A stretch of 64,000 nucleotides of DNA. Origin: Lagopus muta (taxonomy: Eukaryota; Chordata; Aves; Galliformes; Phasianidae). Positions 1 to 12,009 of this stretch are shown here, in pieces. Numbering within the stretch: position 1 is the stretch's first letter; every line of letters begins with the position of its first letter. The stretch is taken from positions 27,225,537 through 27,289,536 of the forward strand of contig NC_064440.1 of the NCBI RefSeq assembly GCF_023343835.1, read 5' to 3'. Position numbers and translations under genes: made by a program. A model generated the notes under the pieces. That model saw only the letters and a list, made by a program, of their open reading frames with translations, made no database searches and was not told the DNA's origin.

Positions 1-627
1 TTCATTTCTGGGGAAATTCCATCACTCAAACAATTCTATGAAGAAAACTTGGCTGGACTTGTTTCTTCAAGCCGCAGCTTTTCTGTTAAGCTGAGATGCT
101 ATCTCATGTGACAGTTTCCAAGTTTTGGTGATGCTTTTTCATTGCTCGTTTGAAAGATCACTGTTAGCTGTTCTCGAGACTCAGCATATCTTGAGACACT
201 GAGTAATATGGCAACTTCATAACTTCAACCAGAACGTTAACTTCTGTGTGGTTTCCGTAACGCTTTCAGCTAACAGAAACAGTTTTCAGCAGTTTTGCAT
301 GTGTATGTTAATGTGTATGTTTAGAACTGAAGTTTTATTTTTCCAAGTCCTTGCTTAAAAAAAGATGTAGTGTCTTTGTCCTTGATTGCCTCTCCTCTAG
401 AAACTTCTTTTGTCTACATGACAAGCAATAGGTGCTATATATTTGAATGAGTTGTTTATACACCTGTATATCCTACCTTTGAGCAAGTTTGTTACATTTG
501 CTCGGGCAGAGCAGGAAAGCTATGAAAGTAGCAGTAATAAGATGGAAGATGCTGTCCGCTGTGAATCGTTTGAGGTAAAGGGCACGGAGTCAGTCATGAA
601 ATATCTGAGGTCTGTGCAGATTGAAGC

Positions 628-1114
628 ACACAGGAGAGTCCAGGCTGGAGAAAGTGATGCTGGAGCAGGCCCAGAGGAGGGCCACAAAGGTGCTCGGAGG
701 GCTGGAGCACTTCTACTGCGAGGACAGGCTGAGGGAGCTGGGCTTGTTCAACTTGCAGAAAGAAGGGCTCCAGAGAGACCTCACTGCAGCCTTCCAGTAC
801 TTGAGGGGAAGCTTATGAACAGGAGGGGGAGGGACTTCTTACATGGTCTGACAGTGATAGGACAAGGGGGAATAGCTTTAAACTAAAAGAGGAGGAAATT
901 TAGGTTAGAAGTTAGGAGGAAATTCTTTACTCAGAGGCCAGCACAGGCTGCCCAGAGAAGCTGCGGGTGCCCCCATCCTGGAGGCCTTCGGGGCCGTGCT
1001 GGATTGGGCCCTGGGCAGCCCAAACTGGTAGGTATCAATCTGCCCACAGCAGGGTTGGGACCAGGTGCTGTTTGAGGTCCTTTCCAACACAAACCATTCT
1101 GTAATTCTATGATT
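628..1114 (+). mobile_element. CR1 LINE, 5'-truncated, + orientation
   Basis: It contains the end of CR1 ORF2 (frame with RLRELGLFNLQKEGLQ and AAFQYL) followed by the CR1 3' UTR (TGACAGTGATAGGACAAGGG, then TTTCCAACACAAACC). It ends in the octamer tail ATTCTGTAATTCTATG. Several in-frame breaks show it is dead. Confidence 0.9.
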
Positions 1115-1334
1115 AAAGTCAGAAAATGACATTATACTGAAGGAGTTCTGAGGCAAATTCAGTGTTGGTTTTGTGAACTTTTTTCATACTGGATATATAC
1201 TAATAGTGTTTACCACGCTCTCTAAGTATTTACTTTTCAAGTTACTGCTGTTTTTATTGTTTTTGCACATTAAAAGATGTGATTTTTGTCTTCATAGCTT
1301 TAAATGTCAAATTATTGGCACCCTACAAATATCA

Positions 1335-1592
1335 CATAAAAAAAAGTAGAAATTCATACATCATGGATTTCTTCTGGAGATATCTCTGATCCTTCAGAGC
1401 TGCTGTACCTGTTGCTGCTGGGAGTGCAATGCTCAAGAACTCAGCAAAGGTCTTCCTCTTCTCTTGAAACTCAACCAGTTCCTCTTCTTGAATTTTAGAG
1501 AAACTCCCATGGTAGATGGAGTAGTGTGATGTTAAATGAGACTGTAAGCCGTGGGTAATATCTACAGACTTCAGTATATTAAGAAATGCAGG
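1335..1592 (-). other. Unrecognised 86-codon open frame (no ATG at its 5' end)
   Basis: Read on the minus strand from 1592 down to a TGA at 1334-1332, this frame is open and protein-like. It includes DITHGLQSHLTSHYSIYHGS, then FSKIQEEELVEFQEKRKTFA, then EFLSIALPAATG and LKDQRYLQKKSMMYEF. It is not CR1. It sits inside a + strand STK17B intron. Possible splice signals exist (CTTACAG before SHL; GTATGA after SMM). It may be a fragment of a processed pseudogene, a nested exon or chance. I could not assign a family. Confidence 0.3.
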
Positions 1593-3089
1593 TCAATGAC
1601 TTCAAGCTCAGCAATAATAGCTCGTTTAGCAGTTGGGAAAGCACTTGGCTATTTCAGGCTTACAAAGAGTTGCTAAAATCAAGAGTGTGTACACATACCC
1701 GGTTGTAAATCACTTTTGCTTCTTGATTTTGCTTTTCTGAATTTACTAGATAAGAAATAAAAGACAAATCTAGTGTTGAAATAAATGATGACAGAGGAAG
1801 AGTTCTGTTGTGTTTATTTCTAAATAACTGACAGCAGGATGAATACAAGGCAGCTCTGCATCTCCTGTGATTCAGTTGCATATGCACAGTGTATTTAACA
1901 TGGTTGTGGTCTGTTTTGTTCTGAGAGAAGCTGGTACAGCATAGACTGTAAGGGGAAAAAACCTTAGATGTGTGTTTTGTGTCACAGATGTTCCTTTTAG
2001 GCACTGTTCTGCTCAGTTTTGCTTTCTTCTGTTTTGTTCTGCACCAGAAGGAAGGCTCAGCCTGCAGGACAGCACCATCTCCCCTGCTGAAGGAGCTAGG
2101 ATGGCTGAAAAAGAGCAGCTTATGTAGCTGGTGTTGAGCCTCTCCTCTGCTTTGTTCACATGCAAATGCGGTGTTTGCTTGAAGCCACAGATGGAGGTGT
2201 TTTTCTTTGCAAATGGTTTTGAAACTGTTCTTAAAACTTTAAACAGTTTTAGCCCTTCAGGTGTGTTTTTTTTTTTTTTTTTTTTTTTTGTTTTAATGGT
2301 ATTTCTTGTATAATTTGAAAACACTTTGCAAATATGCAGTGAGGCATTTCTGGGAATGCACAACTCGTGATTATAAAACTAGAAAACTAGGGTGGTTGGT
2401 TGTTTTTTTTTTTGTTTTTTTTTTTTCTCAGGAGTTTAAAAGCTGGCTTAAAAAGCTGCATTTTTCCCCTAATTTTTTAAAAGGTCAGCCTGGTGGTTTA
2501 ACTACACTGTGTGGTTTTCTTTTACAAACACATCTTTGCCAGAAGACATTTTTGTTTCCATACCTAAACAGTTGGCTGGGAAACAGAGCAGCTCACTTTG
2601 TCTGACTGCAATTGGAAAAGGGAGTGCTAAGCAGTGGGTGTTTTTCTGATTAGATGTTTCTAAGCTTAGTGCCTTAATGTGACTTCTTAGCAGTCCTGCA
2701 TCATTTGTGAATGGAAGGATTTTTTTTATGACTTCAAAGTTTTCTGCACAGAAGAACTTTGCCTCTGGCCGCAGTGTAGAGTGATGCTTTCTTTTCCCCT
2801 ACATTCTTTCTGTTTTTCAGTTGTTTTGTTCTACTGTATCCTGCTGGTGTGTCCTGTATCTTGTATGTGCTATACTATGTGTGTGTACTTTGTTGAAAAG
2901 GCAAACAAAACCCAATGTTGCCAACCTGAACAAAGCCCTGAGCAGCCTGAGGTGACCTCCTTGCTGTCCCTGTAAGAACATGGCCAGCTCAGAACATAAG
3001 GGCAGACTGCCAAGCCTTTTTAGTTCTAATGGCAATCTAATTACTTTTTCTATCTGAAGTTCTGATGTATTTTTCCTTTTATTTTGCAG

Positions 3090-3302
3090 AGGAAGATGTG
3101 GTGTGGTTAGAAAATGTATAGCTAAATCCACAGGTCAAGAATATGCAGCTAAGTTTTTAAAGAAAAGAAGAAGAGGTCAAGATTGCAAAGCGGAGATTCT
3201 TCATGAAATTGCTGTGCTTGAATTAATGAGATCTAATCCTCGCATAGTTAATCTCCATGAAGTCTATGAAACAGCAAATGAAATCATCTTAGTGTTGGAA
3301 TA
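3090..3302 (+). CDS. STK17B: STK17B coding exon: glycine-rich loop, ATP-lysine and helix C
   Basis: The acceptor is TTTTGCAG|A and the donor TA|GTAAGT. The exon enters with one base completing an Arg codon and leaves with two bases of a Tyr codon. It encodes [20 protein letters not shown], then the [11 protein letters not shown] segment and helix C ending NEIILVLE. The ATP-binding lysine is at 3151-3153. The preceding exon, encoding the N-terminus up to the start of the Gly-rich loop, was not found in 1-3089. Confidence 0.95.
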
Positions 3303-6300
3303 GTAAGTATGCCTTTGTCACGTGTCCCATGCTGGTAGTTACCAACCTGTCACTGTTTGCTTTTTGCTTGACTTGTCTGCACGCCTGTAAGAATTGCAAC
3401 ACTACACTGTATACAATATGCTAATATTTCATCATGATTTTTGATTTACTAATATCTATTAAGATCTTGGGGGCCTTTTGGTGTGACTTATTCTCATGTA
3501 AATTCAGGAGTTGCATCCATTGCTGCCACTTCACTCCTTGATTTTGGATGTGTATTTTGTGCAATTTGTAGCTAATGAGCTGTGTTGGACTATGGGATAG
3601 AGACACAGCAAAACACGCCAAAACCTATACTAGTTCTTTACTCAACTTTTGCAATGTGCTGATAGATTTATTTTTTTTACAAAATTGCTTTTAGAAAAAC
3701 AAAGCTGCTTCTTTCCCAGCGTTGCATAACTCATTTCTGTAGGTGCTTTCACTCATTTCAAACTGGAACTTTTTTTGTGCCTTCAAACAGCCTCACTCAG
3801 GAGTCTGTTGAATGTGAGCAAGTCATTCCGTTCACCAGCCTCTGTTGGATATTCTGGTCAAACAAAGCTAATATAAAGCCTGATCACAAGTTCTACGGTG
3901 TGATATGTAGTTCTTTTTCTTAAAGAATCTCTTATGTCAAGCTGAGCAGAGCTTCATCTTGCATCCCTTGAAGATGGATAGTGCTTTGAAGCATCTTAAA
4001 TCATACCAAAAAAGGACTGTTTAATTCCAAGTACTGATTTCAGAGAAGCTGAGCATGTTGATCCTCTATGCTTTAATGTCAGCATGAGACTTCTTGGCGA
4101 CTGAAAATAGCAGTTCACTTGTGGATGTTGAGCTTCTGAAGCCACTGTTTCTCTTGCTGTAAAACTGCTTAACTTCTGTAGCTGTTTCCTCCAAAATTCA
4201 TATGTCTTTTCACATGCCCTTGTGGCTGCTCATAGCTCTGAAAACAAGTGTTCTAGTGTGGGAATTAGTTTGAGTTATTCATCATAATGGATGTATGTTT
4301 AAATGTTTGTAATGTGAGAAACAAAAATGTAGTTGGTGAGATAAACTCAGCAAGTTATTTTCTAAATAGGATTTAAGCTTTGCTTCAAATATATATATAT
4401 TTTTATCATAGATTCATAGAATGGCCTGGATGGAACCAGAATGATCATCTAGTTTCAACCCCCCTGCTATGTGTAGGGTTGCCAACCACCAGACCAGGCT
4501 GCCAGAATTATGCAGTGGTGATCTGCGTGCATTGTGATAAACTCCTTTTGCTGTGGCTAAATTGTTCTCCAAAAGAGGAGGGGGGGGGGGGGGAAAAAGA
4601 GAAGGCAAAAAGGAACATTTTTTTCCCCTTAGAACTAAGTGATCCCTAACACCTTAGTGAGGACTAAAGCACTAATGTGGAAGGCAATGTCCAGATGACA
4701 AGTATTGAACTTCATATTAAGAACAAGTTCACGTAAAAGCTGTACTGATGTATTTTTTTCTCACCTCAGTTTCAGCTCAGCTACTTCTGTCTTGATTGTA
4801 AGCCTGTATGCTTCTTGCAGTCTTTGTCCTCATACAGTCCCAGCAACCAGAAGTGTTGTAGTGAAGATAAATATCTGCCAGTTCCTTTTAGAATGTGTTT
4901 ATGGACATCTGTGAAGCTGTTTTATATTTGTGTTTGGTTTTTTTTTTTTTTTAACACTGTGATACTATCAGCTTCTGTGGTAATAGAATCATGGGGATGG
5001 GAAGGGACTTTCAGAGATCACTGAGTCCTTCCTCCTGCTAAAGCAAGTTCCCCAACCGTAGGTTGAGCAGGAAGGCATTAGGTGGGTCTTGAATATCTCC
5101 AGAGAAGGAGGCTCCACAATCTCCCTGGGCTGCTTGTTTCATTACCTGATGTGTGAGGAAATACTACTTTTTTGTCTACGTAATCAGCTCTTTTCTTCAG
5201 GTGTCTCCTGGTTGTCATGCTGGGGATTTGATAAATGACAGTTCTTATTTATCTGTATGCTGACCCTGATTGTTTTGTCAGCACCATTCATAGGCTTTTG
5301 CATAACACTCTACTCAAACTTTACGAGTCAGTGTTTCTTTGGATTCTCCTTGTAAAACTGTCTGCCCTTGTGTTTGCCCTGCTCTGTATTGTCAGTAGTC
5401 TTACTATCTACTGCTTGAAGGTACGGAGACCAGATCTGCATAGTAAGCTTTTATACAGAGCATCATTTTGCTGCTTTTTGGTGTTATCAGCAGCCTTCCT
5501 GAGGGTACTGAATGTATGCTGACTTCTTTGGCTTGCTGCTTTGTATTTCTCCAGTAATTCCAAAGAATGTCAGTTGAGATTTCCTGAGCTATGCCTTTCA
5601 GTTCAAGTTTTGGCGTTATGGAGGTTGCATTGGCTTATTTTCCTGAAGATAACTTATTTGTATATGCTACTGCTAGCTCATCTGCTGCTCTTTTACTTGC
5701 TTTCTCAGCTGAACTTATTTAGTGATTTCTTTGAACTGGGGAGCCAAAAACAGGAGGCTGCATTCTAGCTGTGGTCTACAGTGCTGAGCAGTCATTTACC
5801 TCAACCTACTCACTGTTATTGCAGCCCAGAGTGCTGTTAGCCTCCTTTGCTGCATTCAGCTTGCTGTCGGTGAGCACCCCAAACAGTGAAGCTGTTCAGC
5901 TCTTTACACATCTGGTCCACCCCTTCAGTTAGAAATAATAAAAATAATAGCTTGGATACAGGAATACTGTGGGAGACCATTGAAAGCTTTCCTAAACTTG
6001 AAGTCTCTCCTCTGTTTTGTCAAATGCAGTTAGGTAAGGCGTTAGTGACACCTCACGTAGCCTCAGCAGGTTACTAACTGTTTGTCCACGTTGTGCAGTA
6101 TCCTTCCCTTTTTATAGACTCATATTACTAAAGGTGAAACTCATACTTAACCAATCTGTTTCTGACGTTTTCTGACGTCTGTTTCTCTTTAGCCTTCAGA
6201 TGGGAGCTTCAGGCAGTTAGAACAGGCTGAGTAATGGTTTCAAACCCAGCTTGGAAAGAAACAGCTGACACTGTGGCAACATGTAGCGTGTAACTAAGAA

Positions 6301-9300
6301 ACCACATGCAAGATGATTACACAAGGTTATTTCCATGCTCCCTTTATGCTTTGCTAATGGTAGGGTTCTGTAAGTAAACAACAGCCTGCCTTTTTTTTTT
6401 TTTTTTTTTTTGAGGAAGACATACTGAGATACTTTAAAAAAAAAAAAAATTAAAAAATCTAGTCAGTGTCATCTCTGTTGGAAGTGGTAGATGTCAAACT
6501 GACACAGCTAAGTCCCTGTATTTCAGAGTATTCTGTGCCTACACGAGTTGAAGGCTTTGCTCACTGTCTGACCAGGCAGCTGTTAATTTCGTTATGGTCA
6601 GTGTGCTACATCTTATTTCTTGTACCTGCCAGACAGAAAGGACTGATATCTAGTCTTCCATCAGAATGGTAAGGTCTGTGGTAGCAAGTATGCAGTTTCC
6701 TCTTGCTCCAGAGGTGATCCTCTACAACTCAGTCTGTTCCTTGAATTGTAGTTGGTTCATGTGACAATAGTTTTAGTCCCCAAATCAGAAAATAGGATTG
6801 TGGGTTTTTTTTTTAATCTCCAGTCATTTATGGAATTAATTGAAGAAATTTCAGCTGTAACTTGTGAAGGTGTTTTCTATTAAGAACTGATGATAGATCT
6901 AATCATCCTTGAGGCATCTCAGGCTCACTTTCAAAGTAGCAAGCTTGAGTTTTCCAAACACATAAGAGCAATTCAGCCACAGAATTCTGTTTCACCACCT
7001 GAACTTCTGTAGTTAGACATGAAGGGAGAAAAAGCATTATCAGATATCTTCACTCTTCCCTTTTTTCTTTAAGTAACGTCTTGAGGTGAGTGTGTTCAAA
7101 AAGAGGGGGGAAAAGGCCTTATTTTCTCAGCCTCTTGGATGAATATTTGGTAAATAGCTACTGATAAATACATATAAATTAAACATAGATATTATATGTA
7201 AAATTTTTCTCACTTGAGCTTTCGAGTTTAATACATTCATGTTCCTGAATGTATTTCAGTGCGGCTGGAGGAGAGATCTTTAACTTGTGTGTCCCAGAGC
7301 TGGATGACAGAATTGCTGAAAGTGACATCATAAGGCTTATCAGGCAAATACTTGAAGGACTTTGTTGCTTGCATGAAAAAAATATTGTTCATCTCGATTT
7401 AAAGGTGAGACTGCATCAGGCTTTTTTAGTACTTTGTCTTCAACTTAATATTGTGATAATCATAATAATTTGTTAAATACATAGCAAAGATGAGAAAACA
7501 GTGTACTAGGGAGAAAATAACTTAAAAATAAAATTCAGTAATGTAAATAAAAAAAAATAACAATATGAACTGAAATGTTGTTATTATTTTTTTTGCAGTT
7601 TGTATTCTGTGAGCTGAGAATTTTTTTCTGTTCTAGCCTCAAAATATTTTGCTGAGCAGCATCAATCCTCTTGGTGATGTGAAGATTGTAGATTTTGGCA
7701 TGTCTCGGAAGATTGAGAATAGCACTGAACTGCGGCAAATCATGGGAACCACCGAGTATCTCGGTATGAAAGAGCTGCATCAGGATTTCTGATGTGTGAG
7801 GAAAAAACAGTTGATGAAATGTGCTTATCAACTTGTCAGTCATTACTGGAGAACAAAGCAGCACAAGGCAGCGTGTTGTTCTGAGCTGCTCTTTCTTTAG
7901 AGAAATTAACTATTACTTGCACGCACAAAAAGCATTATACCAATCAGCACACCTTATTTCCTGCTGTAGCATTTGTTCTGTTGTAAACTACTACTGAATA
8001 GTTGTATGGCTTCAATTAATGAGAACTGTTGAGTATGATTTGAAATCAAAATATTCTTGGAAAAGCAAAAAACTGCCTTTAACACTTGGCCTGCTGAGGT
8101 TTCCTTCTTTAAAAAAAAGTAAAACAATAAGAACCAGAATTGCCTACACCTGTTTTTCTACGAGCAGGTGAATCTGTGGTGAATAGCATGGTACCTAACA
8201 TATGCTAACAGCTGCTGGCAATTAAATTGGCGTGGTCACCTGGCTTTGCAGTGTTAACTCATGCCTTCCCTGAAAAAAGCTGTGTACTTGAAATTCTCTT
8301 AGGAAGGTCTTTTAGATGCATACATCTGATGTGGGAATATCTTGGGACTTGTATAGAGTAGATCTTAAGCCACGTAGTACCATTTCAGTCTGAACCACTC
8401 AAATTTCAGTGTCTAATCAAACTGGAATAATGTTTTCACCCTCTGAAGAAACTTAAACCTGATTGCTCAAACATCATCATGCTTACTCTCTTGATAATGA
8501 TTAGCGAAAGTTGACAGAAAAGCTGATAGAAATGTACTGTATGATTCAAGGGTACTTGAACAACATGGCTATTAAGATGTTTTCCCCTTTTTTCCTTCTC
8601 TTCCTGTAGCTCCAGAAATCTTAAACTATGACCCTATTACCACAGCCACGGATATGTGGTAAGTTGTCTGTGTTAATTTGTTTTACTGAGGTAGATGTGA
8701 CCAGTTAACAATCTGCATGCCAGTTCCAGACTCTGATGCAGCTTTATCTGATTCCTACGAATAGTTTTCTGTGGGTGGGCTGAACAAGAGAGGGGCTGGC
8801 TGAAGGAGGTATGCTCTGAATATAAACTGGAGTTTACACAAATTTCTGTCTATGCCTTTGTTGCTCACCTGCTGTGGACTGAAGTGGCTTCTCAACATAC
8901 AGAGTGTCCTTCTGTTTGGAGGAAATAGTGGCAATTATCTGATAGCACACTTTAGCTGTTAGTTACCTGAAACATGTTATCTGAGAGTATTAACTGCTCT
9001 GGGCACTCCTCCCTGACTGTTTTTGTATCGTTAAATAATCTTATTATGGAAATGTTAAGAAGTAAGTTAATTAAAGATAGTACTTAACTTTAGACCAACA
9101 TCAATTTGTATGGAATGTCATAAAAATGAAAGGATACTGTAACACAAGTCAGATCCTAATTGCTGTTATGGAAAGGTGGGCTACATCTCAGACTTAAATA
9201 CTGCTTCTAGAATTTGTGTGAAATAATGGCTATTTTTTATTTACGTGCAGATAAGAGCTTGTTTTTTGCAGTTCTTTCTCTCAGAACTGCCATATCTGCA

Positions 9301-12009
9301 AGAACAGACTTTGTAAAAGTTATATATTTCCTTTTGGTAACTGTCTGTGTGGCAGGAAATAAAAGGTTTATTGTAAGTAAGCAATTAAAAAGAAAAGTCC
9401 TTTCATGGAGATATAGATGAATTTCCTTGTGTGTATACATGCATTTACACTTGAATCATATAGAACTGAGAGGTCACGTGCTGGGTTTAGTTCTGAGTGT
9501 AGCATACATCAAGATGTTTTATCTACAGCAAACAAGTATGAGAAGATAAATTCCTTTCACGCTGTGTTCTTACTTCAGGAACATAGGTGTAATATCCTAC
9601 ATGCTGCTGACTCAAGAATCTCCATTTGTGGGAGCTGATAATCAAGAAACTTTTCTTAATATATCTCAAGTTAATGTGGATTATTCAGAAGAAACATTTT
9701 CATCAGTTTCACAGCCAGCGAAAGACTTCATTCAAAAACTTCTCATAAAAAATCCTGAGTAAGTAATGTACTCTTTTATGTCTGTGAATACATGGACAAC
9801 ATGAATGTTAACCTGGGAGTTTGTTAATATCCATTAATATTTCACAATGTGCTGGTATTATCACCTGGATATTTAAAAGTGTAGGTTTCTGCTTTTCTGT
9901 AGAGTAAGTAAGGGATCTTTGGTTCATTGGCTGTTTTTAAAGTCAGGTACAGTCTTTGAGTTTTGCTCACTTTCAAATTTTGACTTAATATTTTTCATTT
10001 GAAGGACTGACTATTCACCAATCTTACGAAATGTATTCTGGAAAGTTCAGGTTTTTGTCTACAACCTAACATTTTGTTACACAGTTAGGACAGACAAAAT
10101 GTAATCTCTCTGATGTGTGCTTGGGTGTTTCCTGACATCTTTAATGGAGCTTTTTACTTGAATGGATTTTATATCAAAACCTGGTTGTCTTATGACTGTA
10201 TGTTTTTTCTTCCTACTATGTACATGTTCTTCAGGAATACATATATACATGTGTATATGTATAGTGTTTTGCCACGTTCAGTTGCTTAAAAAAAGTTCCC
10301 AACCAGAAGCACAAACTTCTTTTTGCTTCTAATGTGTCCAACCATAACTTAGTGTTCTTTGGGAGTTTGGATACTGATTACGGCCTTTCAAAGTAGCTGA
10401 ACTCTCAGAAAATGGCCTTTGAGAATAGGAAAATGATAGGGGTTGGTTAACTGTCTGTGCTTGCTATGTGGTGTTAAATGGGAACTTGTTTTTATCCTTT
10501 GCACTAACAAATGTGCACTAAAAAAAAGTGTGTATATACTGGAGAATAATGTTTAGTGAAATCAGCTAGTCATGTTCCTCTAAGTTTTGTGAAGTAATAT
10601 TGTTTGTATTGCTATGTATTGTCACTTGTGGTGACGCAGTAGTTACTATCTTCAGCAAGCAGGAGTTGAACAGTCTGGTTCAGAAAGTGGTTCTATGACA
10701 CTAAGGGATGATGATAGTACATGATATCCATGAACTTTCTATTTTGAGGAAATAAGGGTTCCGTATAAACATATGTAGATATAATCACGGGTGAACAGTT
10801 CTTTCTACATAGTTATCTCATGTGGAGGCTTTGTCAGTAGCTGGAGCAACTCACAGAAACCATATCATTGTGAAGGAAGCAATTATGAAGAGTTTGCTTT
10901 GGTAAATGTTAATGTGGGCCTGCAGAATGTTTGGCTTTCTGCCACAGTTAGTACTCTACTTTCTCTATTCCGGGCATCTCAGTCTTCATTATGCACTTGG
11001 TAACTCTTTTCCAATTCTGATTCTTGGTTCGTATTTCTTTGAGAATATTACGAGGGAAAAATCTGTCCTCAGATTGTCAACTCCATAATAAGACTTCTCT
11101 GAGCAGAAAATATTGATGTCTTCTTGTATTGTAGAACTTAACAATGTAAAACTGGGGTAGCAATACACTAGGTTATCCAAAGTAATGATTTCATAAATCT
11201 GTTGGGAAGTAAATAGATCTTGGGAAGAGTTTGTACCAGACTATGATGAATTGCATCTGTAAAACATTGCAAAATGTCTGATAGAGTTGATGACAACGTG
11301 TCCTTCGGCCTTTCTTGAAAACATCATGACTGAATATTCATGAGCCTGATTATAACAATCTGTACAAAATGTAGAACTTCAAAAGCATAAACACAAGCAC
11401 ATATATATAAATAAGGCTGAAAGCATCCCAAGGGACTGAACACTGGCTGTTTATTGTGATGAAAAGTTTACCAGTTTGGACATCCAGCAGCAGGGAAAAT
11501 TGTCAGCTGAAATCTAGATGCGTGTTGCCAACACTTAATCCTGAACCATGGTAAGGTTCCAATGTGCTTTTTAGCAGCAGTGGTGGGGGGGGAAAAAATA
11601 GCAATGTGAATTCTGTCGTGTCAATTCTCATGTATGCTGAGAAGTTCTAAGGTGTATTTTAATGATGGTTTTAGTATTTCTGGAATTAACTTAAGCAGTT
11701 TACCGTTTGTTCTTTCTCTTTCGAAGGGAAAGGCCCACAGCAGAGGCCTGTCTCTCCCATTTCTGGTTGCGGCAAGGGGATTTCATACTCTTGTGCAGCC
11801 CTGAAGAACCTTGCTGCCCATCTCTGATGCCAGGACATGCAACAAAATGCTCAGAAGAGCGGAATGTGAGATCCAGTTGTAATGGCACTTGCAGCGACAA
11901 GGAAGACAAAGAAAACATCCCAGAGGACAGCAGTATGGTCTCCAAACGCTTCCGGTTTGACGATTCACTGCAATATCCCCAAGACTTCATGACAGACTTT
12001 GTATGTTAA
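3090..12009 (+). CDS. STK17B: STK17B (DRAK2) serine/threonine kinase, 3' six coding exons (gene partial at 5' end)
   Basis: This is a Ser/Thr kinase of the DAPK/DRAK family, linked to apoptosis and lymphocyte signalling (family knowledge). Six exons (3090-3302, 7260-7404, 7637-7763, 8610-8658, 9579-9758, 11727-12009) join in phase to about 331 residues. The human protein is about 372 residues, so only the first ~41 residues are missing, and their exon must lie left of base 1. The visible order is the end of the Gly-rich loop (GRCGVVRKC), the ATP-binding lysine in AAKFLKK (3151-3153), the catalytic loop HLDLKPQN (Asp at 7396-7398), DFG (7691-7699), the APE motif in exon 8610-8658, and a C-terminal tail ending [18 protein letters not shown]17A is excluded because that tail and the lysine-rich segment after the ATP lysine match the STK17B type. 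One oddity is that the usual GTPEYL reads GTTEYL at 7745-7762. Same-strand DNAH7 follows, as in other amniotes. Confidence 0.95.
4408..4520 (-). mobile_element. CR1 3'-end fragment, minus orientation
   Basis: The left edge is ATAGATTCATAGAATGGCC, the reverse complement of the CR1 tail. It continues with GATCATCTAGTTTCAACCCC and GGGTTGCCAACCACCAGACC, the classic reverse CR1 3' UTR. Only about 110 bp remain. Confidence 0.85.
4982..5215 (-). mobile_element. Older CR1 3'-end fragment, minus orientation
   Basis: It begins AATAGAATCATGGGGATGGG, followed by the reverse CR1 motifs GAGTCCTTCCTCCTGCTAAA and AGGAGGCTCCACAATCTCCC. It is diverged from the young copies in this window. Confidence 0.75.
5735..6030 (-). 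mobile_element. Ancient CR1 ORF2-region fragment, minus orientation
   Basis: Reverse CR1 ORF2 landmarks are present: CTGGGGAGCCAAAAACAGGA, CTGTGGTCTACAGTGCTGAG and ACTGTGGGAGACCATTGAAA. It may be part of the same old insertion as 4982-5215, the section between being too decayed to recognise. Confidence 0.6.
7260..7404 (+). CDS. STK17B: STK17B coding exon: catalytic loop HLDLK
   Basis: The acceptor is ATTTCAG|T and the donor AAG|GTGAGA. The first base completes the Tyr codon from the previous exon, giving [11 protein letters not shown], and the exon closes with NIVHLDLK in phase 0. The Asp of HLD at 7396-7398 is the catalytic base. Confidence 0.95.
7637..7763 (+). CDS. STK17B: STK17B coding exon: DFG and activation segment
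   Basis: The acceptor is TTCTAG|C and the donor TCG|GTATGA. It encodes PQNILLSS, then [11 protein letters not shown] with DFG at 7691-7699, and ends GTTEYL plus one base of the Ala codon. The Thr at 7751-7753 replaces the Pro normally found in GTPEYLAPE. Confidence 0.95.
7764..9578 (+). other. STK17B: STK17B introns around the 49-nt exon
   Basis: The introns 7764-8609 and 8659-9578 contain no repeat, RNA gene or additional exon that I can recognise. Confidence 0.6.
8610..8658 (+). CDS. STK17B: STK17B coding exon: APE motif (49 nt)
   Basis: The acceptor is CCTGTAG|C and the donor GTG|GTAAGT. This small exon encodes (A)[15 protein letters not shown] and two bases of Trp. It is too short to appear as an isolated open frame, but its phase fits both neighbours exactly. 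Confidence 0.95.
9579..9758 (+). CDS. STK17B: STK17B coding exon: kinase C-lobe
   Basis: The acceptor is CTTCAG|G and the donor GA|GTAAGT. It encodes [16 protein letters not shown], then [16 protein letters not shown] and [11 protein letters not shown]. These are helices F to H of the kinase C-lobe. Phase 2 in and phase 2 out. Confidence 0.95.
9759..11726 (+). other. STK17B: STK17B last intron
   Basis: This stretch is unique-looking AT-rich sequence with a short TA/CA-rich patch near 10231-10262. No gene, RNA or clear mobile element is visible. Confidence 0.6.
11727..12009 (+). CDS. STK17B: STK17B terminal coding exon and stop
   Basis: The acceptor is CGAAG|G. The exon encodes the last kinase helix ([14 protein letters not shown]) and the STK17B-specific tail with SSCNGTC, a [14 protein letters not shown] segment and [10 protein letters not shown]. 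It ends with a TAA at 12007-12009. The acidic/basic tail distinguishes it from STK17A. Confidence 0.95.

Larger units (their letters stand above)
1..3089 (+). other. STK17B: STK17B intron upstream of the first visible exon
   Basis: No exon encoding the STK17B N-terminus is seen here, so the region reads as intron. It holds a + strand CR1 (628-1114), an unexplained minus-strand open frame (1335-1592) and a T24 run (2266-2289). The rest has no feature I recognise. Confidence 0.7.
3303..7259 (+). other. STK17B: STK17B intron with old CR1 pieces
   Basis: This 4-kb intron carries a short minus-strand CR1 end (4408-4520), a G14 run (4580-4593), older minus-strand CR1 pieces (4982-5215 and 5735-6030), T/A runs near 6391-6450 and otherwise no recognisable feature. 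Intervening open frames are short and unlike proteins. Confidence 0.7.

Noticed and set aside
443..886. 147-codon + strand frame
   Set aside because: It is mostly a frame-shifted reading of the CR1 ORF2/3' UTR; the real ORF2 remnant is in another frame at 621-818.
1..3089. First coding exon of STK17B
   Set aside because: I looked for a frame encoding the kinase N-terminus ending just before the Gly-rich loop with a phase-2 donor and did not find it, so it is presumed to lie left of the window.
4580..4593. G14 run (and G12 at 29654-29665) as possible regulatory G-quadruplexes
   Set aside because: Isolated in AT-rich introns with no promoter context; the 18186-18225 tract is the only one in a setting that suggests a role.
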